Of a stretch of DNA of 8,533 bases, positions 6,701 through 8,533 are shown piece after piece. The stretch comes from Streptosporangiaceae bacterium (GTDB lineage: Bacteria > Actinomycetota > Actinomycetes > Streptosporangiales > Streptosporangiaceae). How positions within the stretch are numbered: position 1 is the first letter of the stretch; each line of letters begins with the position of its first letter. The notes under the pieces are model-generated. The model had not been told where the DNA came from, did no database searches, and was given only the letters and a program-made list of their open reading frames with translations. The DNA lies in the NCBI GenBank assembly GCA_030052355.1, contig JASIGS010000507.1, positions 1 through 8,533 of the forward strand, given 5' to 3'. Both the position numbers and the translations under genes were made by a program.

Positions 6701-6977
6701 GGACCCAGGATCTGCGGCCGATGAGATCGACCCCGACGAACTCGCGCAGTCAGCGGCCGTCGAGCCCGTCAGGCGAAACCGGCCTGAGCCCGCTGAGTCA
6801 CCGGCAGCACGCCCGGCTCCACCGCAAAGCTCCGGCGTGAGCACAACGGAACTGGTCGAGTCCCAGCAGGGCCGCGTCGCGGACGCGCCGCTGTGCCTGG
6901 TCTGCGGGACCAAGATGCGGCCTGCTGGCAGCTGCTACGTCTGCGAGGGTTGCGGCTCGACCAGCGGTTGCAGCTAA
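3708..6977 (+). CDS. nrdJ: Class II (adenosylcobalamin-dependent) ribonucleotide reductase NrdJ, with embedded mini-intein
   Basis: It reduces ribonucleotides to deoxyribonucleotides with a 5'-deoxyadenosyl radical from B12, independent of oxygen. The precursor has 1089 residues; removing the 139-residue intein (158-296) leaves 950, about the usual size for Streptomyces NrdJ as I recall it. Catalytic residues by motif, in precursor numbering: Cys297 (NrdA Cys225 equivalent, in SA|CFILAVDD), Asn501-Pro-Cys503-Ser-Glu505 (radical Cys439 motif, NPCSE), Cys514 (Cys462 equivalent, NSSCNLA), and the APTGTIG loop near 686-692. The C-terminal tail has CxxC pairs (Cys1063/1066, 1076/1079) plus Cys1082 and Cys1088, the redox relay that re-reduces the active site. 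No N-terminal ATP-cone is seen. The ATG at 3708 has AAGGGGG 5 nt upstream. It is probably co-transcribed with nrdR and repressed by it. Without splicing the active site should be broken. A codon-anomalous tract surrounds NPCSE (separate entry). Confidence 0.97.
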   Translation: MTETASGPASQGGSNAGAKGLTVRRIYTREGVHPYDEVNWERRDVVMTNWRDGSVNFEQRGVEFPDFWSVNAANIVTTKYFRGAVGTPQREWSLKQLVDRVVGTYGAAGREHGYFATEADAEIFEHELKHALVHQVFSFNSPVWFNVGTPSPQQVSACQPYDAPVSTPDGPVPIGRLVESAAVGAKVYDAHGITRVVATKANGVKEVLRLHAAGGRTLDVTPDHLVWRACGRDGGEFTVAGFLRPGDQLLQVRPEVGGSDRVLLEISKVERLGPMEVYDIQTESGEYLSGDIRVHNCFILAVDDTMDSILEWYKEEGLIFKGGSGAGVNLSRIRSSKELLSSGGTASGPVSFMRGADASAGTIKSGGATRRAAKMVVLDVDHPDVVEFIETKAREEEKIRVLRDGGFDMDLGGKDITSVQYQNANNSVRVSDEFMHAVETGGSFDLNSRTTGEAIETVNARELFGKMAKAAWECADPGIQYDSTINDWHTCPESGRITASNPCSEYVHLDNSSCNLASINLLKFLREDDTFDVERFEKLAELIITAMDISICFADFPTAKITAVTRAYRQLGIGYANLGALLMATGHAYDSEGGRAIAAAITSLMTGTAYKRSAELAAVVGPYDGYARNAAAHKRVMRKHADASKQIRALGGMDVAIKAAADKAWQQCLELGEANGYRNGQASLLAPTGTIGFMMDCDTTGIEPDLALKKFKKLVGGGSMEIVNQTVPRALKNLGYQPEQAEAIIEYIAEHGHVVNAPGMRPEHYEVFDCAMGERAISPMGHVRMIAAVQPMLSGSVSKTVNMPESATIEDIEKIYFEGWKLGLKALAIYRDNCKVGQPLSIAKAKTEEAPAPAATSPHEIRPVRRRLPKQRTATVTRFSVAGAEGYMTASSYPDDGIGEVFLKLGKQGSTLAGVMDAFSMAISVSLQYGVPLEKWVEKFTNMRFEPAGITDDPDIRMASSVMDYIFRRLALDYLPYEQRADLGILTAEERTAQLNGEDPGSAADEIDPDELAQSAAVEPVRRNRPEPAESPAARPAPPQSSGVSTTELVESQQGRVADAPLCLVCGTKMRPAGSCYVCEGCGSTSGCS
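4179..4595 (+). other. Mini-intein (139 aa, no homing endonuclease) inside NrdJ
   Basis: Residues 158-296 of the NrdJ precursor interrupt the otherwise continuous motif QQVSA|CFILAVDD. They carry the class 1 intein signatures. Block A begins at Cys1 (CQPYDAPVSTPDGPVPIG). Block B is GRTLDVTPDHLV, with Thr64 and His67 of the TxxH motif. Block F holds VYDIQTESGEYLSGD, with Asp122. Block G is IRVHN, with His138 and the terminal Asn139 followed by extein Cys+1 (bases 4596-4598). All splicing nucleophiles are present, so autocatalytic excision is expected. Between the N- and C-terminal halves only a short linker (about intein residues 95-106, QVRPEVGGSDRV) remains where a LAGLIDADG endonuclease would sit. 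At 139 residues it is close to the smallest functional inteins known. Codon use and GC match the host gene, so the insertion is well ameliorated. Confidence 0.95.
5184..5252 (+). other. AT-rich, codon-anomalous tract around the NPC|SE radical-cysteine motif of nrdJ
   Basis: This 69-bp stretch has 28 G/C bases (41%), against very high GC on both sides. Codons foreign to the rest of the gene cluster here: AGA, ATA, ACT, GCT, AGT, CCA, TGT, TAT, CAT, CTT, TCT. From 5190 to 5252, 15 of 21 third positions are A or T; the 26 codons before 5178 include only one such codon. The encoded protein (SGRITASNPCSEYVHLDNSSCN) is normal for NrdJ, so the change is synonymous. The tract extends about 33 bp left and 36 bp right of the Cys503/Ser504 codon junction at 5216/5217, the insertion point used by the NrdJ-1 intein. 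Two readings: co-converted flanks of a lost intein, or recoding that resists a homing endonuclease. Confidence 0.8.
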
Positions 6978-7004
6978 TTGTGACCGCTCACCGAGGTTTT
7001 CCGA

Positions 7005-7036
7005 GCGCAGCCGGGGCGCGGCCGGGTCGGCTGCGC
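7005..7036 (+). terminator. Terminator hairpin after nrdJ
   Basis: GCGCAGCC (7005-7012) pairs perfectly with GGCTGCGC (7029-7036), with a 16-nt GC-rich loop, starting 28 bp after the nrdJ TAA. There is no U-tract, as is common for high-GC actinobacteria. Confidence 0.55.
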
Positions 7037-7124
7037 CCCGCCTGCGCGGTGATGAGACGTCTCGCCTTACATCTGCTGCAACGTGCCCGGCCAGGGCCCC
7101 GCCATGGCCTGAAACTAGCTAGTC

Positions 7125-7175
7125 AACCCCGCTAAACACGCTAATCCGACTCTGGATTAGGTCGTTTGACGGGTT
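7125..7175. repeat. Large imperfect inverted repeat (possible bidirectional terminator or protein-binding dyad)
   Basis: The core CTAATCC (7141-7147) / GGATTAG (7154-7160) has a 6-nt loop. After a 3x3 internal loop, AAAC (7134-7137) pairs with GTTT (7164-7167). Further out, CCCG (7128-7131) pairs with CGGG (7170-7173). With a one-base bulge, AA (7125-7126) pairs with TT (7174-7175). It is centred at 7150.5. It lies between convergent genes, so transcription termination from both sides is the simplest use. Confidence 0.55.
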
Positions 7176-7223
7176 CGATTACGAGGTTCGTTGCGCAGCT
7201 TCGCTGACCTTGACGTGCTCATC

Positions 7224-7239
7224 GGGCTGGTGCCAGCCC
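7224..7239 (-). terminator. Small GC hairpin downstream of the amidohydrolase gene
   Basis: GGGCTG / CAGCCC with a GTGC tetraloop, about 60 bp beyond the amidohydrolase stop on the minus strand. There is no U-tract. It may end that transcript. Confidence 0.35.
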
Positions 7240-7300
7240 AGGTTGTCACTCGACTCAGCGCGATCGAGGTCGGCCCACGCTCGCGCGCACAGCCGGGCGG

Positions 7301-8284
7301 TCAGGCGAGGCCGAACAGGACCTCGGCGTTGCCGGATGCGATCTTGGTGCGCTCCGCGGGGTCGGGGATGGCGTCGAAGAACTGCTCGATCGCCGTCGCG
7401 TCGGGTCGGTGGAAGGGATAGTCGGTGGAGAACAGGACTTTGTCGGCGCCGGTGAAATCGAGGGTGTGGCGCAGCAGGCGTTCCTGCAGCATTCCGCTGC
7501 TGGTGATGTAGACGTTGGTCTTGATGTAGTCCGACACCCGGCGCTCGAGGTGTTTTGCGATGCCGGACAGGCTGTCGGCCCGGTCCATCCAGAACAGCAG
7601 CATCTCGCCCCAGTGACCGAGCACGAGCTGAAGATCGGGGTGGCGGTCGAACGTGCCGCGCAGGATCAGCCGCAGCGCCGCCAGGCCCGTGTCCATGTGC
7701 CAGCCCCAGCCAAACGTCGCCAGGCCGAGGTCGACCAGCGGATCCAGGCCCCGGTAGGCGGCATCGCGCAGCTGGCCGGACGGGATCTGCGGGTGGATGA
7801 AGATGGGCTGACGCAACCGGGCTGCGGTGGCGAACAGGTCGTCGTAGGCGGGGTCGTCCAGCGGCCGGGTGCCCGTCCGGCCGTGGACCATGGCGCCGAC
7901 GTGACCCAGCTTGGTCGCGCACCGTTCAAGCTCCGCGGCCGCTGCCTGCGGATCGCTGGTTGGCAGGGTGGCGAACGCGCGGAAGCGCGCCGGGTGAGCC
8001 CGAACAGCGCAGGCGGCCTCGTCGTTCGCGTCCCTGGCCAGCGGCACGGCCTCCCTGGCCGGCAGCGCCTGGGTGGCGGGGGTGACGACCGAAAGGATCG
8101 AGACGTCGATCCCGGCATCGTCCATCGCCTCGACCCGGCCCGAGCCGACGTCCTCGAGCCGGGCCTGGTTATCACCCATGGCGTTCAACGCGACGCTTTC
8201 GTCGCGTGCTCCGGCGGGCAGCCGGTCAAGCGCGTCACGGATGCTGGGACTGTTCCAGTGCTCTTCAATCGCGATGATCTTCAT
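7301..8284 (-). CDS. Amidohydrolase-2 family TIM-barrel metal enzyme (gamma-resorcylate/ACMSD-type decarboxylase-like)
   Basis: The protein has 327 residues, soluble, with no signal peptide. Motifs follow the decarboxylase branch of the amidohydrolase superfamily. The first strand, MKIIAIEEHW, gives metal ligands Glu7 and His9. His164 is in FIHPQIP, His224 in LVLGHWGE, and Asp288 in FSTDYPF. Known relatives decarboxylate or hydrolyse aromatic and related ring acids (gamma-resorcylate, 2,3-dihydroxybenzoate, aminocarboxymuconate semialdehyde). The true substrate here cannot be read from sequence. Start ATG at 8284 with a weak AGGA about 8 nt upstream; this start gives the conserved N-terminal strand. 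It is divergent from a TetR-family gene 81 bp away, with inverted repeats between them, so local control by that regulator is likely. It is convergent with nrdJ and unrelated to the dNTP module. Confidence 0.88.
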   Translation of the reverse strand: MKIIAIEEHWNSPSIRDALDRLPAGARDESVALNAMGDNQARLEDVGSGRVEAMDDAGIDVSILSVVTPATQALPAREAVPLARDANDEAACAVRAHPARFRAFATLPTSDPQAAAAELERCATKLGHVGAMVHGRTGTRPLDDPAYDDLFATAARLRQPIFIHPQIPSGQLRDAAYRGLDPLVDLGLATFGWGWHMDTGLAALRLILRGTFDRHPDLQLVLGHWGEMLLFWMDRADSLSGIAKHLERRVSDYIKTNVYITSSGMLQERLLRHTLDFTGADKVLFSTDYPFHRPDATAIEQFFDAIPDPAERTKIASGNAEVLFGLA

Positions 8285-8317
8285 GTTGACGTCCTAGTCC
8301 CGATCTCACTCACCACT

Positions 8318-8349
8318 TGTTGAGTCAACCGTACACTATTCACTCAACA
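8318..8349. promoter_or_regulatory. Inverted repeat operator candidate between amidohydrolase and tetR
   Basis: TGTTGAGT (8318-8325) and ACTCAACA (8342-8349) are perfect inverted repeats with a 16-nt spacer. The left arm is also part of an 11-bp palindrome, GTTGAGTCAAC (8319-8329). The region is AT-richer than its flanks and holds whatever promoters serve the two divergent genes. It is the likely binding site of the adjacent TetR-family protein. Confidence 0.6.
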
Positions 8350-8362
8350 GCAGTAGAGTGAA
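8339..8362. promoter_or_regulatory. Second, overlapping inverted repeat just before tetR
   Basis: TTCACTC (8339-8345) and GAGTGAA (8356-8362) are perfect inverted repeats with a 10-nt spacer, ending 3 nt before the GTG start. They share the ACTC element with the repeat at 8318-8349. This suggests a cooperative or two-site operator and autorepression of the regulator. Confidence 0.5.
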
Positions 8363-8365
8363 CCT

Positions 8366-8533
8366 GTGAGCGAGCCGAGAAGCAGGGCCGCCAGACGGGC
8401 GGCCACCGCGCAGCGCATCCTTGAGGCCGCGCAAGCGGAATTCGGCGAGTACGGCCTTGAAGGGACCACCATCCGCCGGATCGCCAGCCGCGCGAACGTG
8501 GACCCGTCCCTGGTCATGCAGCACTACGGATCG
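8366..8533 (+). CDS. TetR-family transcriptional regulator, N-terminal part (3' truncated by window edge)
   Basis: GTG 8366 opens a frame of 56 residues that runs off the window. It shows the TetR DNA-binding helices: AQRILEAAQAEFGEYGLEGTTIRRIA, then SRANVDPSLVMQHYGS, where the usual HTH ends in a Tyr-containing turn (typically YHYF; here MQHYG). An Arg-rich leader of about 17 residues precedes helix 1. GTG 8366 is the only possible start, since an in-frame TAG lies at 8354-8356. No Shine-Dalgarno sequence precedes it, so the mRNA may be leaderless or translated weakly. The ligand-binding domain is outside the window. Divergent orientation and the inverted repeats suggest that it controls the amidohydrolase gene and itself. 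Confidence 0.9.
   Translation, partial: MSEPRSRAARRAATAQRILEAAQAEFGEYGLEGTTIRRIASRANVDPSLVMQHYGS

Larger units (their letters stand above)
6978..7300. other. Non-coding region between convergent nrdJ and the amidohydrolase gene
   Basis: No ORF here has a convincing start, ribosome site or family motif. It holds a terminator hairpin for nrdJ (7005-7036), a 10-bp palindrome ACTAGCTAGT (7114-7123), a large imperfect dyad (7125-7175) and a small GC hairpin (7224-7239). The stretch from about 7110 to 7180 is less GC-rich than the rest of the window, which may mark acquired or relict DNA. Confidence 0.7.

Noticed and set aside
7105..7190. tRNA gene
   Set aside because: CTCTGGATT and GGTTCGATTAC look like a tRNA anticodon region and T-loop, but the T-stem does not pair (ACGGG against ACGAG), the central loop is even-numbered, and no D-arm or acceptor stem can be drawn.
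7409..8323. 304-codon open frame opposite the amidohydrolase gene
   Set aside because: It is an antisense shadow; the minus-strand frame carries the metal-ligand motifs, and this one has no recognisable domain.

Overview
The window comes from a high-GC Gram-positive chromosome, almost certainly an actinomycete. GC is very high, third codon positions are nearly all G/C, GTG starts occur, Shine-Dalgarno sites are strong (GGGAGG, GGGGAGG), and the order lexA / divergent LysM gene / nrdR / nrdJ combines actinobacterial arrangements known from mycobacteria (lexA-chiZ-nrdR) and Streptomyces (nrdRJ). No species can be named from sequence alone.

Layout, left to right. (1) 2-955 (+): the last third of leucyl-tRNA synthetase, cut by the window edge. 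(2) 1124-1984 (-): lexA, convergent with leuS. (3) 1985-2198: divergent control region with two candidate SOS boxes, a TATAGA promoter and a perfect 14-bp palindrome. (4) 2199-2735 (+): small membrane-anchored LysM protein of the ChiZ (Rv2719c) type, an SOS cell-division suppressor. (5) 2736-2993: leader carrying two candidate NrdR boxes 32 bp apart. (6) 2994-3635 (+): nrdR, with an unusual repeat-bearing tail. (7) 3708-6977 (+): nrdJ, the B12-dependent class II ribonucleotide reductase, interrupted by an in-frame 139-residue mini-intein (4179-4595). (8) 6978-7300: non-coding, with terminator-like hairpins and a large imperfect dyad. (9) 7301-8284 (-): amidohydrolase-2 family enzyme. (10) 8285-8365: divergent intergenic region with nested inverted repeats. 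(11) 8366-8533 (+): start of a TetR-family regulator, cut by the window edge.

How the parts fit. The centre of the window is a DNA-damage and dNTP-supply module. LexA represses itself and probably the division suppressor. NrdR represses its own operon, including the reductase that makes dNTPs for replication and repair. The right end is a separate regulator/enzyme pair.

The main observation is in nrdJ. A minimal intein with no homing-endonuclease domain sits immediately before the cysteine equivalent to E. coli NrdA Cys225, so that catalytic cysteine is also the intein's +1 nucleophile. Further on, around the radical cysteine in the NPCSE motif, lies a sharply bounded tract of about 70 bp with about 41% GC and codons foreign to the rest of the gene. 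It is nearly symmetric about the NPC|SE junction, which is the insertion point of the known NrdJ-1 split intein. This looks like the footprint of a second intein that homed and was later lost, or recoding that protects a homing site.
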